64,000 nt of DNA from Rhexocercosporidium sp. MPI-PUGE-AT-0058 (Eukaryota; Ascomycota; Leotiomycetes; Helotiales). This document shows, in pieces, positions 46,897 through 57,265 of the stretch; within the stretch, counting starts at the first letter, position 1, and each line of letters starts with the position of its first letter. The position numbers and the translations under genes were made by a program. Location of the stretch: assembly GCA_020746875.1 (NCBI GenBank), contig JAGTJL010000003.1, forward strand, positions 3,224,001 to 3,288,000. The letters are read 5' to 3'. The notes beneath the pieces are model-generated. The model saw only the letters and a list, made by a program, of their open reading frames with translations, was not told the origin of the DNA and made no database searches.

Positions 46897-48054
46897 TTAA
46901 GGCTTCTTGACATTTCCACCCTCCAAAGCTCCCTGCGCCATAGAGACAAAATACGTCCTCGACTTCGCGGCCCAAACCATCAGACTCGGCAGCTTCCAAC
47001 CCATGAGTTGGCCAACACCACCACTCGGGCCTGTCGGTACAAACTGCGTATCCTTGATCGGCTTGAACTCCTTCTGCGTGAACAACCCCTCCTTTCCAGC
47101 TGCCTTGGCGAGATCAATACCGATGCTGGTTCCCAAGGGAGCGACCGAGCTCTGTGCGTCCACTATGCTACCGCTGCTGTAGGATGCAACATCTCCAATG
47201 GCGTAAATGCCAGGCTTGTCGGTGCGCATGGTCTTGTCGTCTGTGATGACACGACCGGACTCGTTGAGCCAAGCAGAAGGCAAGAAGGTTGAGTTTGGCT
47301 TTCCGCCTGTAGCGTCGATGAAGACATCTACGGTCCTTGATGAGCCATCGCTGAGAGCTACGGTCGTGGTACCATCTGCATTCCTGCGGGTGGAAGACAG
47401 CTTGACATCATTCACAGTCTTAACCCCCAGAGCCTTGAGCCTGGACTCAGCAGCTGAGCTGTTCGAAGGGAGGAGTCTGGGAAGTAGACGACTGTTGCCT
47501 GAGAGGATGGTCGTATCGTGCTTGGGGAACTGAGCACCAATTTCACCAGCCGTCTCAACGCCAATAGCTCCCCCTCCTGCAATCAAGACCGTCTTTGCTG
47601 CCACAAGAGACTTTCTCAGCGCCGAGATCTCGGACTTCAAGTGCTCCTCGCTCTCATTCAACTGCCAGACCGGCGAAGCGTAGTACGCCCCTGTGGCGAT
47701 CACGAGACTGTCATACGTGAGCTTCTCGCCATTGCTGATCGAGACGCTGCGTTTCTCGGGGTCCAGCGCAGTAGCCTTTCCCTTGACGAACTTGAACTGC
47801 GCGGCATCGTACGAGGCAAACGCCTTTGCGATCGGAAGGAATACTTTCTCTTCTGGGACGAGTGTCTCGCTAACGATCAGGCGTGGGGCGGCAATGTTCC
47901 AGTAGAACTCGACATTGGGAGTTATGATTGTGACGTGGTAGGAGGTTGAGGGTGTGAGGTTGGCGAGTTTGGGAATAACGTGTCGGAGGAGGTAGTGTGC
48001 AACGTTGATTCCAGCATGATGACCGCCAAGGATGAGGATCTCGTGGGTGGACAT
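46897..48054 (-). CDS. FAD-dependent pyridine nucleotide-disulfide oxidoreductase (AIF/AMID-like)
   Basis: Single exon, 385 aa from the ATG at 48054 (MSTHEILILGGHHAGINVAH). An open upstream extension to 48234 begins with a hydrophobic, low-quality stretch and is taken as 5' UTR. Two Rossmann folds are visible: the FAD motif ILGGHHAGINVAHYLL (residues 8-23), with the first Gly pattern slightly altered by HH, and the NAD(P)H motif AGGGAIGVETAGEIG (159-173). SLVIATGAYYASP (116-128) and GIYAIGDVASYS (282-293) are the conserved ATG and GD FAD-contact motifs. The CxxxxC disulfide of reductases is absent, as expected for AIF-like and NDH-2-like members. Probably an NAD(P)H:quinone-type oxidoreductase; some relatives act in apoptosis-like death or detoxification. 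Intact. Confidence 0.88.
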   Translation of the reverse strand: MSTHEILILGGHHAGINVAHYLLRHVIPKLANLTPSTSYHVTIITPNVEFYWNIAAPRLIVSETLVPEEKVFLPIAKAFASYDAAQFKFVKGKATALDPEKRSVSISNGEKLTYDSLVIATGAYYASPVWQLNESEEHLKSEISALRKSLVAAKTVLIAGGGAIGVETAGEIGAQFPKHDTTILSGNSRLLPRLLPSNSSAAESRLKALGVKTVNDVKLSSTRRNADGTTTVALSDGSSRTVDVFIDATGGKPNSTFLPSAWLNESGRVITDDKTMRTDKPGIYAIGDVASYSSGSIVDAQSSVAPLGTSIGIDLAKAAGKEGLFTQKEFKPIKDTQFVPTGPSGGVGQLMGWKLPSLMVWAAKSRTYFVSMAQGALEGGNVKKP

Positions 48055-48947
48055 TGTCAAGACTGTGTGGTGGTTTGTTTGGTTGTGTCCAGGAGGTCGT
48101 GAGGTTATCTTGGAATCGTGTTCAAATGGGATGGGGTGTAAGAAGAAGGTTGGTTGGTAGAGGGGGACAAGAAGAAGGAACGGACGGCGAAACAAAGAAA
48201 GGGCTGAGCCTACATATATGAGATAGATGAACACCGCTCTTCATTAGCTGCAGTATTCGCCTCCTAATTTTAAAGTCATCGCATCGCATCGCATTGCCTG
48301 TGCTTTCAAATCAGCTGGATATGAGACAGCCCATTTACGACCGGACACCGCATGTAGTGCAGTCCGAAAGTACCCCAGCCATGACGAGATCTTCGCAGCA
48401 GACTCCGTGCCAACTGATGGGGCGCAATACACCTTACAACCAGTCCGGGGGTGAGAACTTCTGGCAACTGGTGTTTGCCGACGGATTGGATGCAGCGTAA
48501 ATATTGAAAGAAGCCGCATCTTACGCGGCATGTTGACGTTGATGCTTACTTATGGAGAGGCGACTGTCAGCATCTGGTGGAAAATGAGGATGAGTGCATG
48601 CGTACATGTCAGCATGATTGTCCGGTGTCAATGTCCAAGCAAGCTTCAGGGACGTCGTTGGAATAAACTCCGCTCCGGGGCATGATGAGCAATGAAGAAC
48701 ACCAGGACACGGGCAAGGGAAACTTTAATTTCGATTACGAAAATTTGCCTAGTATCCAATTGTACAGATCGTTGGAGACCTTGAATGGGATCAAAAAGTG
48801 ACACATGTACTGTACATTAATGTCCTTTTCCCAGTATGCCTAATGTTCTGTTTTGTCCTCTCACCTGAGTTGCCTCAGCATTGCTCAAATATTCATCACC
48901 ATCCAGCCCTTCCATCGCTGAACGCTCAATCAACAGCCTACTATCCA
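48055..48947. other. intergenic region
   Basis: Promoter side of the FAD oxidoreductase and 3' flank of the small membrane-protein pseudogene. The short minus ORF at 48244-48531 is unsupported. Confidence 0.45.
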
Positions 48948-49500
48948 TCACAGTCTCTTGGGCTTCTTCTCAGCCTCGACCTTCATTCCCCAGGTCTCCA
49001 CAAACCATCCCAGCCATGCACTAACCCCCAACCCAACAAATAGCCAGAATTGCGGAAATCCCTCCTAAAACACAGGAGTTTGAAGTCAGTTATTGCTTCA
49101 AAGACATACAAGTCTAATAGCTCCTCGGCCAACCCGCCCTCAAAACAGAATCAAAACCACTGCCAAACTCACTCCAAATTCCGGATCCACAGCCAACGTT
49201 CCCGGATACAAAATAGCACTCAAACCCGTCACCCAATAAATACTCCCAAACACCGCAGCTGTAAACAACGAATCCCTCGCCATCTCAAGAGATCATCTCA
49301 AGAGATGTCGAATTCGTCGATCGCCACGTATAGAACAGAGTTGCCAGACCGAGACCCAGGCCCATCGACATCGTCTGTCCGTTGTGGAATTTGGCATGAG
49401 GCCATCGCGGGTTCAGGACGTGAGTCTCGTTGAAGTCAGCGATGAAGGGTCCGAGGATTGAACCGACTGCTGAAAGTGTGAGGAACACCTTTCCGAGCAT
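48948..49500 (-). pseudogene. small membrane-protein gene (DUF6640-like) broken by a 13-bp tandem duplication
   Basis: The minus-strand frame from ATG 49500 (MLGKVFLTLSAVGSILGPFI) encodes a small protein with about four hydrophobic segments and the motif ETHVLNPRWPHAKFHNGQT, recalling the fungal/bacterial DUF6640 family (recalled, not searched). It stops at TGA near 49290, inside an exact tandem duplication of 13 bp (49281-49293 and 49294-49306). Beyond it the family-like sequence (SLFTAAVFGSIYWVTGLSAI) resumes in the frame expected if one copy were absent. It runs to a GTGAGT donor at 49172, a 108-nt intron to 49065, and a last exon 49064..48948 ending EAEKKPKRL. Splice sites, both exons and the stop are otherwise intact, so the damage looks recent. 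A sequencing or assembly artefact is the main alternative. Confidence 0.75.
49281..49306. repeat. perfect 2 x 13-bp tandem duplication
   Basis: CATCTCAAGAGAT occurs twice head to tail with no gap. Because 13 is not a multiple of three, it shifts the frame of the minus-strand gene. Confidence 0.98.
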
Positions 49501-51287
49501 TTTTAGATCGTGTAAGCACACAACGTGAACGCGATTTTAGAGAAAAGGATGTTGTCGAGGAGCGAGTGTCGCTGTTGGCAAGCTCACTCCCTCACTGAGC
49601 TAGTGCACTCAAGCCATCCGAATGGTTCTGGGAGCGAGGCTGACAATTGGAAAGTCAAGTCCGAGGAACAAGAGACACAACAGGAGATTAAAGCATTACA
49701 GACATCGTATTCACCAAACATTACCCAGTCTCGGACCCGGACTTCCCCAAATGCGTGTCACAAGTAGTGTCGCGCACGTGCTCTATCACGAGACCACACT
49801 CAAGCTGGGGCAAAGCAATCCCCTGTACGACGATCACTACTTTTGCGGGTGAGGCGTTCTCCCGTAATTCACGATCCTGCAACAAGCCGCTGAGATTCTG
49901 CACATAGCCGTTGACGATGTGCAACAAAACCTAGTAGACAGAAGTGTTGAGAATTTTCTCGTGACTGGAATGCGTTTCATGATTCTCTTCGTCAAATTTG
50001 ATTTCCAATGGTTTATTTTTTTGAACCGGGGGACTGTTGGACCATTTGCTCTATTGCTACAGATATCCATATTCACATTTCCTCTGGTTTTTTGGTATTT
50101 ATCAGGTGACTAAATGGTGCTATCATTTCCAGCTTGTAGCTCATTTTGAATTCAGCAAGTAGCCATTCAATCTCGTTTCATTTTTCGCGCCCTCAATCTC
50201 TCTACTCCTCTGTGAATCTGCGAGAGACAAAGACAAAACGACGTTACGCGTCGCCGTCATCATTTACTGTAGTTCATTGATGATCGCTTTCAAATCCCGA
50301 AGGATAGACTCCTTCCTTTGTGCTTCGCACCATTGCTCTCACCTCATCATCGTCCCCATCCTCCTGATATTTCCACCACCATATCATCAGCACCTCTCGG
50401 CTCGCGTTGGACGGTCGGCTCGGACAAAAAGGTGGACCCTTGAATCTCAGGGCTCAGCATTCCCCACTTCAAGGTCCTTCTCCGAATGGACGACAACTCT
50501 CAAGCCACGATCTGCACCTCAAATCTTTGTTGCACACCGCATCCGCGAGCCTGCCGACCTGGCGCCATAACCACTCGGCCAAATCCTAAAAATAGATACG
50601 ACTTTGCTGAGGTTGCTTTAATAGAAGAGAAGTCAGTATGCAATTCAAGGGATTCCCTTGGCTGCTGGTTTACTTGAGACCGATATTTTAATACTTTCTA
50701 ATATATTGTATATCCAAATTTGCATGGTCGTTTTCCTGGTGCGAGACTCCAGAAGGCTGTCTCGTGCTTAAAGATGCTAAATTCTCGAAAATTGAAGCCA
50801 CCCAGACTTTAAGGCACCTACTAAAGCTGCCCTTGTTTTCACAAATTCTGAGATTAGAGGAAGCTGTCTTATGAATACGCTACGAGTATTTTCTTCTCAC
50901 TACTGCAGCGTTGTTTTAATTTCCAGTTCAAGGACTTTGCTGCGCTCTTACTCCTCCAAGTGTAGCAACCTACCCACCCCACCAATCGTCGGACGGTGAG
51001 AGCGGACATCACTATTGACTTACGCTTCACGTATGCACTATCTCAACGTCACCACACGGGCTTAACGGACTTACTCTGACTGCAGATGTGGGATATGAAG
51101 TATATCAAGACGATCCTGCTGTTCAAGTCATCTGCCTTCTGCTTATGTCAATCAAAAGGATTTGCATGTATTAGGCACCGCAGCATTTAACTTACATCCA
51201 AAACATTCCAACAGAAGAACATTTCCACATTCAATATCCCATTCAAATTAAAGTGAACATCAAAAGCACCTATCATAACTATCAAAA
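49501..51287. other. intergenic region
   Basis: 1.8 kb. Short frames such as 49525-49767 and 50277-50570 have no family character. The last ~120 bp form the AC-rich 5' leader of the MDR gene. Confidence 0.5.
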
Positions 51288-52316
51288 ATGTCAACCAACA
51301 ACGCAGCCTGGCTCATCGCCAACAATGAACCCCTCCAAGTCAAACCCGCGCCCTACACCCATCCCTCCGCCCATGAAGTCCTCATCAAAAATCATGCTAT
51401 AGCGATAAATCCTGTCGACACTTTCCAGCAAGCCATGGGCCCCCAAATCTTCTCCCAAATGTTTCATCCCTTCATCCTTGGCTCCGACATTGCTGGCGAG
51501 ATCATCGAGGTTGGGTCCTCCGTCACGCGATTCAAGCCTGGAGATCGAGTTCTTGGTTTCGGACTCGGGTCAGTCAATTTCAACACTCCCGAAGGTGCGT
51601 ACCAGGAATTAACCGTTGTTCCCGCTGTGGTGGTCTCACATGTCCCGGAGAGTTTATCGTTTGAACATGCGGCTGTTCTTCCCATGGGTCTCTCGGTGGC
51701 TGGAACGGCGCTCTTTCAGAAAGACTACTTGGGTCTGGAATATCCATCTCTGACCCCAAAGTCAACTGGCAAGACTCTCCTCGTCCGGGGAGGTGCAACG
51801 AGTATGGCAAGCAATGCGATCCAACTAGCTGTCGCGGCAGGGTATGAAGTCGTGACGACGGCTTCACCAAAGAACTTCGACTATGTCAAGAATCTTGGAG
51901 CGAGCCAGGTCTTCGACTACAGCAGCGAGAGTGTTGTCGAAGATCTGATTCGGGCATTGGCAGGGAAGGATATGGCGGGAGTTTTCGATGGTGTTGGCTT
52001 CTACGGAGCATTCGAGAATTGCGTTGCCGTGATATCAAAGACTCAGGGAAGTAAATTTATTGCAGCCTGTCAGTTCCCAAAGGAAATCCCGGAAGATTCC
52101 GGCGTCACGGCTAAGTTCATTCTCGGCGCTACTTTGAGAGAGAATGAAGTTGGCAAGTTGATCTTTGAGGATTTCATTCCGGCTGCACTGGCAGCAGGGA
52201 AATATGTTGCTGCTCCCAAACCGAAGATCGCTGGGAAGGGATTGGAGTCGCTACAAGCTGCGCTTGATATGTGGAAGTCGGGCGTTTCTGCTAGTAAGAT
52301 CGTCGTCACTCTCTAG
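51288..52316 (+). CDS. zinc-independent medium-chain dehydrogenase/reductase (enoyl reductase / quinone oxidoreductase-like)
   Basis: Single exon, 342 aa. NAD(P)H-dependent oxidoreductase of the MDR superfamily; substrate unknown. Visible: the GroES-like N-half with HEVLIKNHAIAINPVDTFQQ, PFILGSDIAGEIIEVGSSV and FKPGDRVLGFG; the nucleotide-binding fold from LLVRGGATSMASNAIQLAVA (about 164-183); then NLGASQVFDYSS and a C-terminal AALDMWKSGVSASKIVVTL. There is no catalytic-zinc Cys or structural four-Cys lobe, so it belongs with the zinc-free enoyl-reductase/quinone-reductase branch, whose members include both detoxification enzymes and trans-acting enoyl reductases of polyketide pathways. No PKS is nearby. 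The gene ends only 29 bp before the Tc1/mariner element. Intact. Confidence 0.9.
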   Translation: MSTNNAAWLIANNEPLQVKPAPYTHPSAHEVLIKNHAIAINPVDTFQQAMGPQIFSQMFHPFILGSDIAGEIIEVGSSVTRFKPGDRVLGFGLGSVNFNTPEGAYQELTVVPAVVVSHVPESLSFEHAAVLPMGLSVAGTALFQKDYLGLEYPSLTPKSTGKTLLVRGGATSMASNAIQLAVAAGYEVVTTASPKNFDYVKNLGASQVFDYSSESVVEDLIRALAGKDMAGVFDGVGFYGAFENCVAVISKTQGSKFIAACQFPKEIPEDSGVTAKFILGATLRENEVGKLIFEDFIPAALAAGKYVAAPKPKIAGKGLESLQAALDMWKSGVSASKIVVTL

Positions 52317-52345
52317 GAATAGAGGAATAGTGAGAAGTTGATGTA

Positions 52346-52382
52346 AGAGTTGGGGCCACAGCTAACCGGCACCCTTAAGCGA
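52346..52382 (+). repeat. left 37-bp terminal inverted repeat
   Basis: Begins AGAGTTGGGGCCACAGCTAA and is the exact reverse complement of 53927-53963; it pairs without mismatch. Confidence 0.97.
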
Positions 52383-53532
52383 AATTACTGCCCTACTCCA
52401 ATTTCCCCCTCTTCTTCTTTTAACTTCAATTACACCACAATTACTAATTCAAACGTCTTCAAATTTAAGATGGAAACAAAGATTTAGTCACCTTCTCGTC
52501 CTCATAAGTCACATGAAAATTAGGAAACGCCAAAACGAGCTAAAGTCCGACAAGCTAAGCAAGATAGGAAATCCTAGCGCTAGATTTATTTAGAATTAAG
52601 AGTTCTTAAATTAACTGCTCAAGATATTTGCAAAGCTTTTACTAGCCGCAGAACGAGAAAAGGGAAGCAGTATTAAAAGAAGCTTTTAACCGTGCATTAT
52701 TTGCGCCGAATTATTCGATTTATTACTCAAAGTTATAGCACTCGTCGCATAACTTTTAAGTAAGTCAAAAGAGCTCTTAACCTCCCTACTTTAGCATATA
52801 CTATTCGCCGGGAATTACGCAGAATTAGCTACCGCCAGTGTATTATATATCTTAGACCCTTTATCTTAAGGACATAAGCAAAAAAACGACTCGCTTTTGC
52901 ATTTAAGCATCGTTAATAGGAAATATTAGAGTAAGTAGTAATAAGACCAGGAGGAGGAGACTAGAAGAAGGTTATATAGTTAAATAAAGCTACTTTTGAA
53001 CTAGGAAAGAGAGGTAGGATTTAAGTGATACGTAAAGTAGACGAAAAAAGGTATTTAGACTATATTAAGTCTGTTTATTAATTAAGAAGAATGTCCGTGA
53101 TAATTTGAGGGCTATTAGTTAAGATTATAAAAGCCTATTAGTCTTTCTTAAGAAAGAAGAAGGTGCTAAAGGGGTTAATTTACGAGTATATCGTGATTAA
53201 GTGCTCATACTTATTGTGTTCCTATTATTTAATTAATTAAGGACAGAATATATTTTTATAGAAGACGGTTCTAAGGTTTATATAAGAGATACTAAAATAT
53301 AAAAACTTTAGTACTATATTAAAGGGTTTAATTAGCCGCCTTCTTCACCTAATTTAAATATTATTAAAAAGGTTTAGAAGTAGATAAAAGAAGAATTGAA
53401 GAAGCTTTCATTTGTACCGACTTTTAAGGAAGCATTATGCTAGGAGATTCAGAGGCTTTAGGACTAGGTAGACTCACGTAATTATCGTAGGTATATAGAG
53501 AGATTGACTTGTAAATTAAAGGATGTAATTAG

Positions 53533-53813
53533 TGTGGTGGGGTTGACCTCAGAGGTCCATTTGTCACGTGATTGAGCTGCATCTTGCTGTATTTAAGGTA
53601 GCCTCTAGGGCAACATCCTTCAACGACAACAACGATTTTTACCACAACAACTTTTCCTTCTTATTCAAACTATACCTCTCCCCTCCCCTGACAAATTATA
53701 CTCCTTAGATATGTGATACCTCTAGTATTCGTCAAATGGGTATTTCCTACGTTTACCCTCCGGCACTTGCTTTGCTACCCTCTTGTTGTGTGCTTGGTGT
53801 TTTCCCCTCCACA
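53533..53813. mobile_element. solo LTR nested in the Tc1/mariner element
   Basis: A 281-bp island of normal base composition inside the RIPed transposon. It starts TGTGGTGGGG and ends CCCCTCCACA, near-perfect inverted ends with TG...CA termini, and is flanked by a TTAG duplication (53529-53532 and 53814-53817). These are the features of a retrotransposon LTR left after recombination between the two LTRs of an element. It inserted after the host element was RIPed, because it lacks the transitions. A TATTTAAGG sequence near 53593 could be its promoter TATA box. Confidence 0.8.
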
Positions 53814-53926
53814 TTAGTGTAAAAGGACTAGCTACTATTCATTAAGATATAATATTAATTTAAAGAAATTTTATAAATAATTCAAAAAGTTATAATTTTT
53901 GCAAAAAGTAGAGTTACTTGAGGTTC

Positions 53927-53963
53927 TCGCTTAAGGGTGCCGGTTAGCTGTGGCCCCAACTCT
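53927..53963 (-). repeat. right 37-bp terminal inverted repeat
   Basis: Exact reverse complement of 52346-52382, followed by the TA duplication. The repeat is GC-balanced although the element interior is AT-rich. Confidence 0.97.
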
Positions 53964-54175
53964 TACTTTACACTGCTTGAGGCCTAGGCAATCAAGTAGA
54001 TTTCCCCAACATTTCGGTATCCTGTCTAGTCTAGTCTGTTTTTTAACGTAGAAGGGGCCATCCATTGTACATTCATAGTTCAAGAGTACCCAAGATTCTT
54101 ACTAGTTCAGTCCCTCATGCTACTCAAACATATCACCATATGTAAGCCTCAAGCGTTTGCTGATTCTTCTCGCTT

Positions 54176-54800
54176 CATGTGCGAAGCTTGACTCTAGGAT
54201 GTGGTTCGTGGAACTGTATACTACGCTCAACATCTAGATTGGTCGGCGTAAACAGCCAGATAGACCCGTATAGCTTCTGCACTGCAAAAACCAGTTCTCG
54301 CCATGGTCTGAAGAAATCCCCTCCAGGGAATGTCGCCAGTCCTATCAGTCTAATTCGAGGTTTGAAACAGGATGTTAAACACTTTTAATATCGCACTGTT
54401 GACTTTAAATTTGGGCTGCTTCTCCGGCTGGACATCTTAGTTCTGTGCCAAAGAGAGCTTTGTGATTGCGGGTTCGGTCTCTGGTCGTGCAACACCCTTG
54501 GTCTTCCAATTGAATCTTAACTTCGTTCTGGACTTTGCATCTGGGCTATCGCTCCACTCTTGGGGTTCGAATCTCCTCACAGGCTTCATTTCCTTGATTG
54601 GCTCGACCCACAGCGGGGTTCTCTCTGGCACGATCCTCTATATTACGAGACATGATCTTCCATAGCCGCGTCGATTGTTGTCTGTGTCAATCGCTTGTAA
54701 TTTCTGCCAAACTTGGCCCAGAAATTATCAAAATTATCCTCTGCCTTCATCGTCGCCTCGTGGTTCTCCTTGGTTTCTTCTTGATTAGTCGGATATTTGA
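54176..54800 (-). pseudogene. fragment of a common fungal hypothetical-protein family
   Basis: Minus-strand frames contain FWAKFGRNYKRLTQTTIDAA (near 54690), TPLWVEPIKEMKPVRRFEP (54625-54560), VFNILFQTS, TGDIPWRGFLQTMARTGF and KLYGSIWLFTPTNLDVERSI ending QFHEPHP near 54190. The last two blocks match a large family of fungal proteins of unknown function with a conserved PW-DFLHAM / KLYGS-W-F-P / DVERSIQFHEPHP tail. Here they are separated by stops and frame shifts and the extreme C-terminus is missing, so this is a truncated, decayed copy. It lies between the transposon and the sugar transporter. Confidence 0.6.
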
Positions 54801-55464
54801 ACTTGCTATCACTAGGTACTGCAGGAGCCTTTCAGTACGGAGTCCATTTAGTTCATGAAATTAAGTTAAGATTTGCCGCCTTTGGCAAAACCAACCCAGC
54901 TCACGGTCGTGTTTCTTTTCGATGTAAGCTCGTAATAGCGAACGGGCATAGATATCTTAGGAAATGAATGTACTTTGTGCTTGTCATCAAATATTGCACC
55001 CCATGGCTTGTACAATTTAAACTTATGGGGGATCCGTGAAAATATGACAAGCTAGAAATTGTTGAAGTTAGATATTTGAGATAAGTCCAAAGATGGGGGA
55101 TTGTCACGAAGCGGAGGATAGGGGTGAATGTGGAGTGAGAACCGACCGCGGCTGTACCCGGCGCTCTCATGTGTTACCCTGTTCTCCTTTCGTATAGAAC
55201 ACAGGGAGGAGCAAGGAAGTCATAAGCATGGTCAACTTTCGAACTACTGCCTTCTGACTGTGGATAGTTTACTATTGTTGTCGAAAACTGCGTCGATGAT
55301 CGAAGAGGACACATATATGTCTAGTTGTATAAAAGGACGCACGTACCCATACAAACGAGTTGATTTCTTAATTCGAATTACTACTGATCCTTGTTGTGAT
55401 TCTGACTCCTTCAAGGCTTCCTCTGTTCCTGATACACCACCACATGCGGTTCTGCAACTGCGCT
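54801..55464. other. intergenic region, 3' side of the transporter gene
   Basis: An 89-codon minus ORF (54901-55170) and a 139-codon plus ORF (55128-55547) overlap nothing recognisable; the latter runs antisense into the transporter's end. No gene supported. Confidence 0.45.
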
Positions 55465-57265
55465 CTATTCCACATGTGCTACTGACACCTTTCTCGCAAC
55501 TTCCTCCACGTCCCGTCCATGATATGAATCGAGTTGATGAGTCTTAAACTTCCTTGCTGAGACCTTCTCCGCAAATAGGATATCCATTTCCTCAAAGGTT
55601 CGTCCTCGGCTCTCGGGGAGGCGGAAAAATGCCCAAGCAAAGGTAAGGAATGCGGTGCTTCCCCAGATAAATCCCGTGTATCCTCGTAAGTTCCATTCGG
55701 TAGGGTTCATGAAGTATGGTTGTAGAACATTCGAGATGACGCTGACGACGTAATATGAGTTTCGGGCCAAGCAGATAGTCTTCTGGCGGAGACGAGTAGA
55801 ACCCATCTCAGCGGGAAGGGCCCATCCAAGTTGACCAACAGAAAGTTGGAACATGAAGGTCCAAACGAGGGTAAGCACTGCTTGAGACATGCCAACACCG
55901 GAGATCGAGGTTTTGGTGTTGAGGATACCGATAACGAAGAGTGTGCATGCCATGGAGAACATCCCCCAGATGTAAATTGTTCGGCGACCAAGGTAAGGCA
56001 TGAGTAGGAACCAGGATACCAAAGTGCCAAAGAGAGCCATGCCGGTACCGCCGACGTTGAGCTTGTAGGTGGTATCCGTGTTGAGGCCGACCTGTTGGAA
56101 AAAGTAGGTTGAGTTGTACGCAAATGTCGAGCCGGAGAGGATTTGTCCTGCAAAGACCATGCATGCGATCTCTGTACGTCGGCGTTCTGAGCCCTTGAAG
56201 CAATCCTTGTATGAGGTTCCTGTCTCAAGTTCTTGTTCGAGTTCGTTAGTGCGGACGATGGATGCGAGAATTGTCTTGGTCTCAATGCCCGATGATTTGC
56301 GAACGAGGCGCTTGAGAGATATTTCTGCATCTTCGAGACGCCCAACACGAACCAAATGCCATGGAGACTCGGGTGCAAAGCATAGGAGGGGAATGAGGAA
56401 CGCAGGCCAGACCCATTGAATCGCTTCGATGATTAGCATTTGACCATGAGCTAGCAAATGGAAACTCACCAAAAGGGATCTTGAATGCCCACTGAGTGTC
56501 GTTGTCAACAAGACCTGCAAGAACACCGGCAGCGATCAGTTGACCAATGATAAAGCACTGATCGATGTTAATTAATGGTTGTGGAGGTTTTAGCTAATAC
56601 TTACCATATTTGTGTAGCTGGTGAGGTAGACTCGAAGCGAGAGAGGCAAGACTTCAGAGGCATACGCCGGTGCAATGGTCGCGAAGACGCCCCAAGGGAG
56701 ACCTAGGTGAAATTCAGTAATGTCGGGTGAACTGAGAGATCCGATCCAACTTACCGCAGATCAATTGACCCACTAGCAAGACTTGGATATTTGGTGCAAA
56801 GAAGACAATGAAGAGGGCTGCCGAGAGGAAGATGAGAGATCCAACGATGACACGCTTGACACCGAATTTGGCCACGAGAAAACCATTGAGCAGAGCCCCG
56901 AAGAATGCTCCAATGCCCGAGGCATTTCCCAGACCAGCTTGCCATGGTGCAGTCAATTGATACCCGACGCCAGGGAAGAAAGTTCCGTATTTTTTCGCGA
57001 ATTGGGGATAGGCATAGAAGTTTCCGATCAAGATTGTGTCGTATCCCTCCATGATCACACACATGGAGACCATGAGTGCCCAGAAAATGGCAGTAGGGTA
57101 GGCTTTGATGGCTTCAAGTGGAGAGAGTTCATGCTCTAAGATGGTGCCTTGCAGTGCAGCACTGTTGAGTTGAGAGCCTTGCATCTTAATGTTGAGATCG
57201 CGGTCCTCATGCTCGAGGCGAGAGGGAGTGACCTCTTTACTCAAATCGTTGAGATTCTTCTCCAT
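55465..57265 (-). CDS. MFS sugar transporter, alpha-glucoside:H+ symporter (MAL) type
   Basis: Plasma-membrane proton symporter for maltose-like or other oligosaccharides. Model: complement(join(55465..56423,56470..56557,56605..56702,56755..57265)), 551 aa, three introns with GT-AG ends. Twelve membrane segments can be traced. Family marks are the cytoplasmic N-tail ending ELSPLEAIKAYPTAIFWALM, GYDTILIGNFYAYPQFAKKY in the first segment and loop, the FGVKR loop, EVLPLSLRVYLTSYTN, FAPESPWHLVRVGRLEDAEI after segment six, YLGRRTIYIWG, VGQLGWALPAEMGSTRLRQK and the C-terminal LPESRGRTFEEMDILF. It is divergently transcribed from the GH27 alpha-galactosidase, which suggests uptake of galactosides such as melibiose or raffinose or their products; the substrate is inference. 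Confidence 0.94.

Larger units (their letters stand above)
52346..53963 (+). mobile_element. RIP-inactivated Tc1/mariner-type DNA transposon
   Basis: Flanked by TA at 52344-52345 and 53964-53965, the target duplication of Tc1/mariner elements, and bounded by perfect 37-bp terminal inverted repeats. Inside, the plus strand carries a Tc1-type transposase relic. Near 52970 the WSDEATFELG block reads with the Trp as TAG, Asp as Asn and Glu as Lys. Near 53261 the second catalytic block IEDGSKV keeps its Asp. Near 53340 the PPSSPDLNP block reads PPSSPNLN, with flanking Trp codons turned to TAG. Every such change is a C-to-T or G-to-A transition, the signature of RIP. Two of three catalytic acidic residues are lost, so it is dead for autonomous movement, though its ends could still be mobilised in trans. 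Without the nested LTR it is about 1.33 kb, usual for the family. Confidence 0.92.
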
